Shown here: one piece after another, positions 18,262-26,617 of the stretch
Position numbering within the stretch: the first letter of the stretch is position 1
How the letters are laid out: every line of letters starts with the position of its first letter
Assembly (NCBI GenBank): GCA_036172265.1
Contig: JASFBA010000010.1
Span: 1 to 64,000 of the forward strand
DNA: 64,000 bases
Reading direction: 5' to 3'
Origin: JASFBA01 sp036172265
GTDB taxonomy: Bacteria > Chloroflexota > Chloroflexia > DTKN01
Made by a program: the position numbers and the translations under genes
The notes under the pieces: model-generated
Database searches by the model: none
What the model saw: the letters and a program-made list of their open reading frames with translations, nothing else
Told to the model about the DNA's origin: nothing

Positions 18262-18827
18262 CGCTTTTCCTCCAGTTCGAACTCGTGGCCGCAGACCGGG
18301 CAACGCATCCGGCCCTCTTCGGCGGAGACCAGTCGCCGGCCGCAGGTGCAGACGTAGCCGACCAGCCGGGCCGGGTTGCCCATGACCAGCCCGTGGTCGG
18401 GCACATCGTGCGTGACCACGGCGCCGGCTCCGACCACGGCCCAACGCCCGATCGTGACCCCGGTGACGACCACGGCGCCGGCCCCCAGGGAACAGCCGTA
18501 GCGAAGGAGGATGCGACCCACCTCCCAGTCGGCCCCGCCCTTGAGCGTGCCGTCCGGGTTGATGGCCCGGGGGAACTTGTCATTGGTCAGGCAGACGTGG
18601 GGACCGACAAAGACGCCGTCCTCGATCATCGCCCCATGGTAGATGGAGGCATTGTTTTGAATTTTCACGTTGTCGCCGATGGTCACATCAAAGTCAATGT
18701 AGACATTCTTGCCGATGATACAGTTCCGCCCGATGCGCGCTCCCTCGCGTACCTGGGCGTGGTGCCAGATACGCGTGCCCTCGCCCACCTGAGCCAGGGG
18801 GGAGACCTCGGCCGTAGGGTGAATCAT
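18258..18827 (-). CDS. wbpD: Left-handed beta-helix N-acetyltransferase, WbpD-like, with zinc-ribbon tail
   Basis: 189 residues from ATG 18827 (CGGAGGAGC just upstream). Hexapeptide-repeat strands run from about 5 to 150 (ARIGRNCIIGKNVYIDF, VFVGPHVCLTND), the acyltransferase beta-helix that N-acetylates the C3 amino group in the WbpABED pathway. The C-terminal ~30 residues carry a Cys-x-Cys ... CPVCGHEF pair, a small zinc ribbon not needed for the fold but seen in some relatives. First gene of the operon, directly behind a consensus promoter. Confidence 0.85.
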   Translation of the reverse strand: MIHPTAEVSPLAQVGEGTRIWHHAQVREGARIGRNCIIGKNVYIDFDVTIGDNVKIQNNASIYHGAMIEDGVFVGPHVCLTNDKFPRAINPDGTLKGGADWEVGRILLRYGCSLGAGAVVVTGVTIGRWAVVGAGAVVTHDVPDHGLVMGNPARLVGYVCTCGRRLVSAEEGRMRCPVCGHEFELEEKR

Positions 18828-18879
18828 AATGCTCCTCCGAGGAACGTTACCTTCTTTCGGTATCCTACAAGACGCCCAA

Positions 18880-18908
18880 ATTGTACACGGGCCACCCCGT
18901 TCTGTCAA
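18880..18908 (-). promoter_or_regulatory. Consensus promoter of the wbpDEBA operon
   Basis: On the minus strand: TTGACA (18903-18908), a 17-bp spacer and TACAAT (18880-18885), about 53 bp upstream of wbpD. A perfect -35 and near-perfect -10 make this one of the strongest predicted promoters in the window. Confidence 0.8.
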
Positions 18909-19009
18909 CCTGGCCTCCCGCTACCATTCAACGCGGTTCTGACAAGTCGCCCGGCGCTGGTGAAGGCCGGCCTCCATCAGGTTTTCCACCCGAGTTTTCC
19001 GGGCTTTCC

Positions 19010-19038
19010 TTGACAAACACCCCGCCAGGAGGTATGAT
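19010..19038 (+). promoter_or_regulatory. Consensus promoter of the small winged-helix gene
   Basis: TTGACA (19010-19015), a 17-bp spacer and TATGAT (19033-19038), about 55 bp before the start at 19093. The spacer contains CAGGAGG. Confidence 0.75.
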
Positions 19039-19092
19039 TTCTCTTAGAAGCGCTGAACCGATGGGGATTGCCCTTAACCCAGGAGGTAAATC

Positions 19093-19338
19093 ATGGAACT
19101 GCGCCTCAAGCCGAATGAAAGGCGTATCATCGAGTTGCTCGGTCGTAGCGGGGCGATGACGCCCAGCGAAATCGCCGTGCAGACCTTGATTCCGCCGGCA
19201 GAGACCTTCGAAATGCTGGAGAGACTGGAAAGATCCGGCTTCATCGTCCTGCGCGATACCCCTTCCAACCCCGACGGCAAACTGGTCATCTTGACCAGCG
19301 AGGTCCATGAAAGGATCCGGCAACAAGTCCGGATCTGA
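19093..19338 (+). CDS. Small winged-helix protein (MarR-like fold)
   Basis: 81 residues; ATG preceded by CAGGAGGTAAATC. The whole protein is one helix-turn-helix with wing: a first helix (RRIIELLGRSG), the MTPSEIAVQTLIPPAETFEMLERLERSGFI recognition region, and a beta-wing (VLRDTPSNPDGKLVIL). It resembles the DNA-binding core of MarR/ArsR-type regulators without dimerisation or sensing regions. It is the first gene before a membrane protein and an XPB-N-like protein, with a 41-bp gap to the next gene. Target unknown. Confidence 0.65.
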   Translation: MELRLKPNERRIIELLGRSGAMTPSEIAVQTLIPPAETFEMLERLERSGFIVLRDTPSNPDGKLVILTSEVHERIRQQVRI

Positions 19339-19379
19339 TATTTTGAATTCCTCCCGGAAATTTCCGAAAGGAGAGGAAA

Positions 19380-20429
19380 ATGGCGCGACGCATCCTGGGT
19401 GTCGTGGTGCTGCTCCTTCTTGTCGGGGCCCTTCTCACCGTGCTCACCTTGACCGCTCCCCTGCCGGCCAGCGTCGCCCGGCCGCAGACGTTCTGGAACT
19501 GGCTGGGCGTGGCCACGCCCTATATCGTGGTCGCCCTGCTGGGTATGGTGGTCGGCCTGGCCGAACTGGGATCCACTTTCCCCAACTATCCCCTGGAGGC
19601 GATCACTTCGGGCTGGGGGCTGGGGCTCATCGGCCTCAACGGCGTGGTGGCAGCGCTGGTGCTGGCCATCGTCCGCTATTATGCCCCCGAAGCCGACCTC
19701 TTCCTCCTGGTTCTGGCGGTGGGAGTGGGCTTTCAGGCCATCATCCGCACCCGCTTTGTCCTGGCCAAACAGTTCGGCGAGGGCGGAGAAGAGCGCGACC
19801 TGAGCCTCAACCTGGGTTGGCTCTACGAACAGTTCCAGGGTATCTGCAAGACCCAGATTGACCTGGCACTGATGCGGGAGAGGGAAAGCGCCATCGAGCC
19901 GCTGATTCGCTCTTTCCCCGATGAAAAGACCCTCTATAACCTGGCCCTCTACACCGTGATGGCCCGCGGCACCTTCAGCCGGGAAGAAGAGCAGGCCAAG
20001 ATCGAAGAACTGAACAAAACTATGGCCAATCCCTCCCTCCCACCGGAGGTAGTCCAGAAGGCGATGGCCCTGGCCATCCTGGAGACAGGTGGACAGGGCT
20101 TTGCCCAGATGCTGTGCGGACTTCCCCCGAAAGAAAAGTTGCCGCCGCCGGCCCGCCTGCCCGAGCGGGACACCCTGGTGGCCCGGTTAATGCAGGCCCT
20201 GGATAAGGGGAAACTGGTCGATCTGGCCTATCGGGCAGTGGAACTCTCCCCGGCCGGCGACCGTGAGGCGCTGAGGAAATTTGTGGACGATACGGTCGCG
20301 GACAAACGGAGCACTGAACAGGCGATCCGGGCCGTCCTGGCGCGCTTTGTGGTGGAGAAGGGGGGAATCGCCTTCGCCCAGGAAAATCTCCCGCCGGAGC
20401 AACCGCCGGCCGGCCCTCCGGCACAATAA
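19380..20429 (+). CDS. Conserved membrane protein of unknown function
   Basis: 349 residues; ATG preceded by AAAGGAGAGGAAA. Three to four hydrophobic segments occupy the first ~125 residues (about 5-27, 45-65, 80-105, 108-125). The remaining ~220 residues are soluble and helical, with charged stretches and no recognised catalytic motif, ending in a Pro-rich tail. I do not recognise a family. It sits between the small winged-helix protein and the XPB-N-like protein and is likely co-transcribed with them. Confidence 0.6.
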   Translation: MARRILGVVVLLLLVGALLTVLTLTAPLPASVARPQTFWNWLGVATPYIVVALLGMVVGLAELGSTFPNYPLEAITSGWGLGLIGLNGVVAALVLAIVRYYAPEADLFLLVLAVGVGFQAIIRTRFVLAKQFGEGGEERDLSLNLGWLYEQFQGICKTQIDLALMRERESAIEPLIRSFPDEKTLYNLALYTVMARGTFSREEEQAKIEELNKTMANPSLPPEVVQKAMALAILETGGQGFAQMLCGLPPKEKLPPPARLPERDTLVARLMQALDKGKLVDLAYRAVELSPAGDREALRKFVDDTVADKRSTEQAIRAVLARFVVEKGGIAFAQENLPPEQPPAGPPAQ

Positions 20430-20456
20430 CCTGGACTGGGCCTCTCTTATGAAGCC

Positions 20457-22310
20457 ATGCGCCCGCTACGCGAGGCTCTGGAAGATACACCAACCGCTCT
20501 TTTGCGGGAGATGGCCCGCTTCTGGGGGGTGCCGGAGGCGGAGCGGGCCGGCCGGCCGCGCTTGATCGCCGGCCTCCTGGAAGAGATGGGCCGCGCCGGG
20601 GCCGTCCAGGAGGCCCTGGGGCGACTGGAAGAGGCCGAGCGGGAAGTGCTGCGCACCCTCCTGGAAGCCGGCGGCCGCGTCCGCGTCGCCGTGCTGACCC
20701 ACCTCTACGGCCCCCTTCGCCCTCCGGCCATGGCCCCTCGCAAGCCCGAAGCCCTCAACCCTACCGAGCGTCTCCACCGCCGGGGTTTTCTCTTCCGCAC
20801 CTTGGCCGCCTGGGAGGACTATGCCGGCCCGACCTTTTTCATTCCCCCAGAACTCCTCGCCCTCCTTCCGGCCCTCCCCCGGCCACGGCCGGCCGAACGC
20901 CTCCAGACGCTCCCTCCCGGGGAGGTCCAACCCACCCCCACCGACCTCCGCCTGCACCGCGACCTGGCTTGCCTCCTCGCCTTCTTCCGCCGGGAGGACT
21001 ACGGCCCACCGGAGGAAGACGTCTGGCCGGCCGAGGTCGGCGCGCTCCTGCAGAAAACCCTCTCCCCCGCCACAGAGCCCTATGCCGCCTTCGCCTTCCA
21101 CCTGGCCCGCCAGGCCCGCTTGCTCTCCGCCGACCGAGAGGGCTTCCTCCGGCCAACCGCCGAGGGGCTGGAGTGGCTGCGCCTGCCCCCGGTCGCCCGG
21201 GCTCAAGCCCTCTTCCAGGCGTGGTGTGACCTGAGGACCTGGGATGAGGTCTCCGCCATTCCGGAACTGGAGCGTCTGGGGCCGGCCGACCCCTCCTTAC
21301 CTCGAAGGAAAGTGTTGCAGGCGCTTGCTTCCCTGGAGGCCGGGCGCTGGTATACGCTGGCAGGCTGGATGCGCTATATCGAATCCGGGTCTCCCGACTT
21401 CCTCCGGCCGGAAGGCTCCCCCGGCCGGCTGCGCCTGCGCTCAGGCCAACCTTCCCTGACGGGGCCGGCCGCCTGGAAGGAGATCGAGGGACGTTACCTG
21501 GGTTTCCAGGTGGAGGGGCCGCTCTACTGGTTGGGCGTGCTCGACCTGGGGCAAAGTGCAGCCAAGGAGGAGGTATTCCGTCTGAACGCTCTAGGGAAGG
21601 CCCTGCTCCACCCCGAGGCCGATCGGCCCCACCTGGAGGAGGAACCGGTGGCCGTAGAAGGGACCTTCGAGGTCTGGGTGCCCCTGGAGGCCTCGCCCTA
21701 TATCGTCTTCATCCTGGAAGAGTATGCCGAACGGGTGCGCCGGGACGCCCTGAGCCTCTACCACCTGACCCGGCCGGCCCTGCACCACGCCCTGGAGCGC
21801 GGTGCCGAACTGGAGCGTCTCCTGGAGGCCCTGGAACGTTACGGCCGGGGAGCGCTGCCCCAGAACGTCGCCTACACCCTCCGGGAATGGGCCTCGGCCT
21901 ATGGGAAATTCCGCCTGCGCCGTCCCTTCCTCCTCACCACCGCCGAAGCAGCGTTCCTGGAGGAAATCCTGGCCGACCCGGAAGTCCGTGCCGCTTGCAA
22001 AGAGCGCCTCTCCCCCACTGCCGTCGAGGTCTCAGACGATCGGACCTCCGCCCTGCTGGAGGCGCTGGGCCGGCTGGGATATGTGCCGCAGGCCGAGAAG
22101 GGCCTCCTGCCCCGGGGAGAACGCTTCCCCCTGCTCCTCGATACCCGGCAGCGGACCGACCTCCTGGCCCTCCTGTGGGCCTGGGAGGAGGAACGGGGCG
22201 GTCTCCCGAAAGGCCTGGCCGGCCTGGCCGAGACGCTTTCCCGTACCCTTTCCTCAGCCGACCTCGCCCGCGCCCGCCGGAAAAAGGGGCGGTGGAAAAG
22301 TAGCCTGTAG
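20457..22310 (+). CDS. XPB/Ssl2 N-terminal-domain-like protein (Helicase_C_3 type)
   Basis: 617 residues with no ATPase motifs. The stretch from about 400 to 500 (VPLEASPYIVFILEEYAE, then HHALERGAELERLLEALERYGRGALPQNV) matches the pattern of the domain at the N-terminus of XPB/Ssl2-like helicases, found alone in many bacterial proteins. The N-terminal ~90 residues look like a winged-helix repeat. In actinobacterial and chloroflexal genomes such proteins often sit apart from the helicase. DNA- or protein-binding is likely; no enzymatic role is visible. Family resemblance is moderate. Confidence 0.6.
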   Translation: MRPLREALEDTPTALLREMARFWGVPEAERAGRPRLIAGLLEEMGRAGAVQEALGRLEEAEREVLRTLLEAGGRVRVAVLTHLYGPLRPPAMAPRKPEALNPTERLHRRGFLFRTLAAWEDYAGPTFFIPPELLALLPALPRPRPAERLQTLPPGEVQPTPTDLRLHRDLACLLAFFRREDYGPPEEDVWPAEVGALLQKTLSPATEPYAAFAFHLARQARLLSADREGFLRPTAEGLEWLRLPPVARAQALFQAWCDLRTWDEVSAIPELERLGPADPSLPRRKVLQALASLEAGRWYTLAGWMRYIESGSPDFLRPEGSPGRLRLRSGQPSLTGPAAWKEIEGRYLGFQVEGPLYWLGVLDLGQSAAKEEVFRLNALGKALLHPEADRPHLEEEPVAVEGTFEVWVPLEASPYIVFILEEYAERVRRDALSLYHLTRPALHHALERGAELERLLEALERYGRGALPQNVAYTLREWASAYGKFRLRRPFLLTTAEAAFLEEILADPEVRAACKERLSPTAVEVSDDRTSALLEALGRLGYVPQAEKGLLPRGERFPLLLDTRQRTDLLALLWAWEEERGGLPKGLAGLAETLSRTLSSADLARARRKKGRWKSSL

Positions 22311-22334
22311 GTCGGTTTGGCAAACCGACCTACA
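22306..22334. repeat. Perfect 14-bp palindrome after the XPB-N-like gene
   Basis: TGTAGGTCGGTTTG (22306-22319) and its exact reverse complement (22321-22334) around one base, overlapping the stop codon of the upstream gene. It resembles dispersed GTAGGTCGGTTTG palindromes seen in other genomes and may also work as a terminator; no U-tract. Confidence 0.6.
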
Positions 22335-22416
22335 GATCGAACGGTTTTGATAGAAACCGGCGGCAGTTTACACACCTTTCGTACACTTTTTCCACCCGAT
22401 TGATACGAGAGTGTGG

Positions 22417-22422
22417 TATAAT
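22417..22422 (+). promoter_or_regulatory. Extended -10 promoter
   Basis: TGTGGTATAAT at 22412-22422 carries an upstream TG and a perfect TATAAT; no good -35 at 16-18 bp. It would drive the decayed DUF4258 frame and possibly read on into the carrier/KamA genes. Confidence 0.5.
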
Positions 22423-22440
22423 ATGCGTGTATTTAGCCAG

Positions 22441-22697
22441 GTGGGTGAGGACAATTGGGAAACCGTATTGAAACGGATCCGTGCTCAGGCCGTAACAGAG
22501 AATATCCGTATTACCCAACACGCGTAACAGGAATGGTAGAGGAAAGCATTACGCCTGATGAGATCCTCCAGGCTATCGCTACGGCCGAGATTTTACGTGG
22601 ACCACGTTGTTTGCTCAACGGTATTACCGAGCACGGATGTCCTGTGCATATTGTGTGTACAACGACTTGGTTTCCACTTTTTCGGCATCTTTTTTGA
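22441..22697 (+). pseudogene. Decayed DUF4258-family gene
   Basis: Two frames together encode recognisable DUF4258 pieces. From GTG 22441 the first reads VGEDNWETVLKRIRAQ...NIRITQHA and hits TAA at 22525. After a one-base loss near 22533 the second frame continues MVEESITPDEILQAIATAEIL, RGPRCLLNGITEHGCPVHIV, CTTTW. The usual short EDYPEHR-like segment between the last helix and RGPRCL is missing, and the C-terminal strand after CTTTW is lost. DUF4258 proteins are small and often encoded beside zinc-ribbon antitoxin-like partners. Stop, frameshift, internal deletion and lost end together mark a dead gene. Confidence 0.75.
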
Positions 22698-22762
22698 AAA
22701 GAGGGCCGCTGTAGACCCAGAGTGTAAACCGATTTCTGAACCATCCCAGGTACGCGAAGCCG

Positions 22763-22948
22763 ATGTTACGAGCCTCCTGTCCGGAATGCGGTTTCCTGCT
22801 CGAACTGAACGAGCCCGTCGAGGGGCAGCGCCTGACCTGCTCCCGCTGCCGGGCCCGGCTTGAGGTAGTGAGCCTGGAACCGCCGGAACTGGACTGGGCC
22901 TATGACGAGCCTTCTCTGGTAGACCTGGATGAAATCGAACGCTTGTAA
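22763..22948 (+). CDS. LysW-like zinc-ribbon amino-group carrier protein
   Basis: 61 residues. Two Cys-x2-Cys knuckles (Cys6/Cys9, Cys26/Cys29) frame a zinc ribbon that reads like LysW: CPECGFLLELNEPVEGQRLTC, then RLEVVSLEPPEL. In Thermus, Deinococcus and archaea LysW carries biosynthetic intermediates attached to the gamma-carboxyl of its C-terminal Glu (motif EDWGE). Here the tail ends DEIERL, so the canonical attachment residue is absent. Immediately downstream are KamA, two ATP-grasp ligases and GNAT, ATP-grasp enzymes being the usual partners that load LysW. Carrier function is inferred. Confidence 0.75.
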   Translation: MLRASCPECGFLLELNEPVEGQRLTCSRCRARLEVVSLEPPELDWAYDEPSLVDLDEIERL

Positions 22949-22966
22949 GTGGTTCCCCAGAACCAC

Positions 22967-22987
22967 CCCTCCGGCCGTTCCGGAGGG
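22967..22987 (+). promoter_or_regulatory. Hairpin in the carrier-kamA gap
   Basis: CCCTCCGG (22967-22974), loop CCGTT and CCGGAGGG (22980-22987), followed by an A-rich run and the kamA ribosome site. With no U-tract it is more likely an RNA processing or stability element that sets carrier:enzyme ratio than a terminator. Confidence 0.4.
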
Positions 22988-23015
22988 AAAAAGAAAAAGG
23001 AGGAAGATACCCAAA

Positions 23016-24362
23016 ATGTCCGAACTGGAAGCCCTCGAACTCGAAGACCCCCCCGGTCAACGCACCCCTCCTGCTCCGTGGGAGCAGATACCCCTTTCCC
23101 TGTGGAACGACTGGCGCTGGCAACTTTCCCACCGTCTGCACACTGCTGAGGAACTGTCTCAGGTCATCCACCTGACCCCCGAGGAACGGGCCGGCCTGGG
23201 GGTGGGTCAGCAATCCGCCCCTACCTTCCGCACGGCCATCACCCCCTACTTCGCCAGCCTGATGGACCCGGAGGATCCCCATTGTCCGATCCGCCGGCAG
23301 GTCGTGCCTACGGCCCAGGAACTGGAAACCTCCGAGGCCGATATGGCCGATTCCCTGAACGAGGAGGCCCATTCCCCCGTCCCCGGCCTGGTGCACCGCT
23401 ACCCCGACCGCGTCCTCATGCTGGTTACGACCCAGTGCGCCTCCTACTGCCGCTTCTGCACCCGCAGCCGCGTCGTGGGCGAATCCCGCGCCCAGTTCGG
23501 CCGGGCCGACCACGAGCGCGCGCTGGCCTACATCGCCGCCACCCCCCAGGTGCGCGACGTCCTCCTCTCCGGCGGGGACCCCTTGCTCCTGGCCCAGCCG
23601 GTCCTGGAGGGAATCCTGCGCCGGCTGCGGGAAATTCCCCACGTCGAGGTCATCCGCATCGGCACCCGAGTGCCCATCTTCCTGCCCCAGCGCATCACCC
23701 CCGACCTGGTGGGAATGCTCCGCCGCTATCACCCCCTGTGGATGAACATCCATGTCAACCATCCCCAGGAAATCACCCCCGAGGTGGAAGTGGCCCTGGC
23801 CCGGCTGGCCGATGCCGGCATCCCCCTGGGCAGCCAGAGCGTGCTCCTGGCTGGCATAAACGACTGCCCCAACGTGATCAGGGCGCTCGTCCACAAACTC
23901 GTGCGCAACCGCGTCCGCCCCTACTATCTCTACCAATGCGACCTGGTGCGCGGGGCCGGCCATTTCCGCACCCCCGTCGCTAAGGGGCTGGAGATTATGG
24001 AGGCACTGCGCGGCCATACCTCCGGCTTCGCCATCCCTATCTACACCCTGGACGCCCCCGAAGGCGGCGGCAAGGTGCCGCTCCTGCCCAACTACCTGGT
24101 GAGCATGTCCGACACCCAGGTAGTCGTGCGTAACTACGAGGGCTTCCTGAGCACCTACACCCAGCCGGCCCACTACCGCCGCCACGACCCCCACACCTGC
24201 CCCTACTGCCAGACACAAACGAACGAGGGCGGCCAGGAGGGGGTGGCCGGGCTCCTCTCCGGCCGGAAGCGGACGATCGCTCCGGAAGGGTGGGAGGAGG
24301 TGCACCGCCGGGAACGGGCCGTCGTCAACATCCCTGCCTCGGACCCGGTGGAGCGGAGGTGA
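23016..24362 (+). CDS. kamA: KamA-family radical SAM aminomutase (lysine 2,3-aminomutase-like)
   Basis: 448 residues from ATG 23016, behind AAGGAGGAAG. The radical SAM cluster ligands are Cys141, Cys145 and Cys148 (CASYCRFC), followed by SGGDPLL for SAM binding. The PLP lysine is Lys353 in APEGGGKVP. Asp309 (YQCDL) and Asp346 (TLDAP) match the two aspartates that hold the substrate's epsilon-amino group in clostridial lysine 2,3-aminomutase; the glutamate-specific enzymes replace them. It should therefore make L-beta-lysine from L-lysine (family knowledge plus residues seen). The C-terminal ~50 residues add a CPYC knuckle. Adjacent to carrier and ligase genes. Confidence 0.88.
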   Translation: MSELEALELEDPPGQRTPPAPWEQIPLSLWNDWRWQLSHRLHTAEELSQVIHLTPEERAGLGVGQQSAPTFRTAITPYFASLMDPEDPHCPIRRQVVPTAQELETSEADMADSLNEEAHSPVPGLVHRYPDRVLMLVTTQCASYCRFCTRSRVVGESRAQFGRADHERALAYIAATPQVRDVLLSGGDPLLLAQPVLEGILRRLREIPHVEVIRIGTRVPIFLPQRITPDLVGMLRRYHPLWMNIHVNHPQEITPEVEVALARLADAGIPLGSQSVLLAGINDCPNVIRALVHKLVRNRVRPYYLYQCDLVRGAGHFRTPVAKGLEIMEALRGHTSGFAIPIYTLDAPEGGGKVPLLPNYLVSMSDTQVVVRNYEGFLSTYTQPAHYRRHDPHTCPYCQTQTNEGGQEGVAGLLSGRKRTIAPEGWEEVHRRERAVVNIPASDPVERR

Positions 24363-24365
24363 GCG

Positions 24366-25499
24366 ATGGAACAGAACGGCGGATGGCGCATAGCCCTGAT
24401 CTATAACTCGAAACATAACATCCCCCTGGAGCCCGATGCACCGCCCGATGCCCTGGCCGAGTACGATTCGGAGGAGACGATCGAGGGCATCGCCTCGGCT
24501 CTGGAAGCCGGCGGACATACCGTCCTGCCGATGGAGGCCGACGAAACCCTCCTCGGCACGATTCGCCGCGACCGGGTGGACATCTGCTTCAACATCGCCG
24601 AGGGCCTCCGGGGAGATGCCCGCGAGGCCCAGGTGCCGGCCCTCCTGGAAATGTTGGGCATCCCCTACACCGGCTCCCGGGTGTTGGCCCAGGCCATTTC
24701 CCTGGACAAGGCCATGACCAAACGCATCTGGCGCGACCACGGCCTCCCTACCGCTGCCTTCCAGGTCTTTTCCCGAGGCGACGAGGCGCTGGACCCCCGC
24801 CTGGACTTTCCCCTTTTCGTCAAGCCGCAGTGCGAGGGCTCCGGCAAGGGCATCACGCCCGACTCGGTCGTCTACGACGAGGCCGCCCTGCGCCGACAGG
24901 TGCGCTGGGTGATCCAAACCTACCGTCAACCGGCCCTCGTGGAAACATACCTGCCGGGGCGCGAGTTCACCGTCGGTCTTCTGGGCAATACGCTCTCTCC
25001 TGGGGAACCGCCGCCCTCGCCCTTCTACGACGAGCGGGGCTTCCACGTCTTCCCGGTCATGGAAATCGACCTCTCTCCCATCGCCGAATCGGGCGGCATC
25101 TACGATAGCCACGTCAAATCGGACCTGCCGCTGGGGGCCAACTACCGCTGCCCGGCCCCCATCCCGGAGGAACGGGCCTGGGAGATGAAGCGCCTGGCCG
25201 TGGCCGCCTTCGAGGCCATCGGGGCGCTCGATTTCAGCCGGGTGGACATCCGCCTGGGCGCCGACGGCCGGCCCTACCTCCTGGAGATCAACACGCTGCC
25301 AGGCCTGAACCCGACCTACAGCGACCTGGTCCTGGCCGCCCGGGCCGATGGGCTTCTTTACGTGGAACTGATTCTGGAGATTTTGAAACTGGCGGCCGGC
25401 CGCTATCGCCTGTTCTCCCCCACGCGGGAACAGGAGAGCACGGCACTGCCCCTTCTGGTGCCGGCCGAACGGAGGCGCGTATGGCAACCCCGTATTTGA
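24366..25499 (+). CDS. ATP-grasp ligase, D-Ala-D-Ala ligase-like (first copy)
   Basis: 377 residues; ATG 24366 three bases after kamA. ATP-grasp fold: a P-loop-like glycine/lysine region with LFVKPQCEGSGKGI, a hydrophobic VETYLPGREFTVGLLG strand, and Mg-binding residues in the RVDIRLGADGRPYLLEINTLPG segment (Asp on the RVDIR strand and the EIN motif). The N-terminal third (NIPLEPDAPPDALAEYDSEETI) is typical of the Ddl-like group clustered with KamA rather than of housekeeping Ddl. It would form a peptide-like bond from an acyl-phosphate. Substrates are unknown; with beta-lysine and a carrier nearby, amide ligation of these is plausible. Confidence 0.85.
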   Translation: MEQNGGWRIALIYNSKHNIPLEPDAPPDALAEYDSEETIEGIASALEAGGHTVLPMEADETLLGTIRRDRVDICFNIAEGLRGDAREAQVPALLEMLGIPYTGSRVLAQAISLDKAMTKRIWRDHGLPTAAFQVFSRGDEALDPRLDFPLFVKPQCEGSGKGITPDSVVYDEAALRRQVRWVIQTYRQPALVETYLPGREFTVGLLGNTLSPGEPPPSPFYDERGFHVFPVMEIDLSPIAESGGIYDSHVKSDLPLGANYRCPAPIPEERAWEMKRLAVAAFEAIGALDFSRVDIRLGADGRPYLLEINTLPGLNPTYSDLVLAARADGLLYVELILEILKLAAGRYRLFSPTREQESTALPLLVPAERRRVWQPRI

Positions 25500-26614
25500 A
25501 ACGACCGGACGACATGGGCACCGTCGTCCTGTATAACGAAAACACCGCCCTGACCCATGGCGAACCGCAGGACCTGCAGGCCGTCCGCGGCGTCATCGCC
25601 TGTGCCCGATCTGTGGCCCAGGCGCTGGAAGGGCTGGGCCGACGGGTGGCCTTGGCCCCCATCCATACCGATATGGAGACGGCCCTGGCTCCTTACCCCC
25701 CCACCGAGTGGATCGTCTTCAACCTGGGCGAGGGGGAAAGCGGCCACCTCTTCGAGGAAGCCCGCATCGTCTGGGCTCTGGAGGCGATGGGCTACCTCCA
25801 CACCGGTGCCGGCGGCGAGGCCCTGGCCCGCTCGACGAACAAGGCCGTGGCCAAGGCTTGCCTCGCCCGAGCCGGCATCCCCACACCGCCTTGGCGGCTC
25901 TACCGCCACCCGGGCGAGGTCGTCCAGGAAGACCTGCCCTTCCCCCTTTTCGTCAAGCCGGTGGCGGAAGATGCCAGTCAGGGCATTGGAGAAGAGGCCA
26001 TCGTGCACGACCTGGAGGGACTGCGGAGGCGCGTGGCCTATATCACCTCCTGCTACCGCCAGGCAGCGCTGGCCGAGATGTTCATCGCCGGCCGCGAGTT
26101 CAACGTCTCCCTTTGGGGCCGGCCGCCAGAGGTGCTCCCGCTGGCCGAGGTGGATTTCAGCGCCTTCGCCGACCCCTATGCTCGGATCGTCTCCTTCGCC
26201 GCCAAGTGGGAGGAGCACTCCTTCGAGTACCGCAACACGCCGGTACGCTGCCCGGCCGAACTGGACCCCCTCCTGGCCGAGCACATCCGCGACGTCGCCC
26301 GCCGGGCCTGGGCGGCCATCGGCTGCCGGGGCTATGCCCGCGTGGACATCCGCGTCTCCGCCGACGGCACGCCCTACGTCCTCGAGGTCAACTGCAACCC
26401 CGACATCTCCCCCGACGCCGGCTTCTTCCGCGCCGCCCGTGCGGCCGGCTACTCCTACCCGGAGATGGTCCTGCACATCCTCCAACTGGCCTGGGAAGAA
26501 GTCGAGGAGGGCCGGCCCTTCTTTCCCGCCGGGTGCACCTTCTCGCCCTGTTCGATGGCCATAGGGACACCATACATCCCGACCACGCTGCCCCCCTGGG
26601 GCACCCAGACCTGA
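25481..26614 (+). CDS. ATP-grasp ligase (second, diverged copy)
   Basis: 377 residues; ATG 25481 overlaps the first ligase by 19 nt. Same architecture as the preceding protein (LFVKPVAEDASQGI, EMFIAGREFNVSLWG, ARVDIRVSADGTPYVLEVNCNPDIS) but clearly diverged, so the pair likely performs successive ligations or works as a heteromer. The family catalytic strand and EVN metal site are intact. The C-terminal ~30 residues form a Pro-rich tail without ATP-grasp features. Translational overlap implies coupled production with its neighbour. Confidence 0.83.
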   Translation: MATPYLKRPDDMGTVVLYNENTALTHGEPQDLQAVRGVIACARSVAQALEGLGRRVALAPIHTDMETALAPYPPTEWIVFNLGEGESGHLFEEARIVWALEAMGYLHTGAGGEALARSTNKAVAKACLARAGIPTPPWRLYRHPGEVVQEDLPFPLFVKPVAEDASQGIGEEAIVHDLEGLRRRVAYITSCYRQAALAEMFIAGREFNVSLWGRPPEVLPLAEVDFSAFADPYARIVSFAAKWEEHSFEYRNTPVRCPAELDPLLAEHIRDVARRAWAAIGCRGYARVDIRVSADGTPYVLEVNCNPDISPDAGFFRAARAAGYSYPEMVLHILQLAWEEVEEGRPFFPAGCTFSPCSMAIGTPYIPTTLPPWGTQT

Positions 26615-26617
26615 GGA

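Noticed and set aside
23016..24362. Glutamate 2,3-aminomutase
   Set aside because: Both lysine-binding aspartates (309, 346) are present; glutamate enzymes replace them.
22593..25487. 964-codon minus-strand open frame opposite KamA and the first ligase
   Set aside because: Plus strand has motif-complete genes with ribosome sites; the antisense product is low-complexity.
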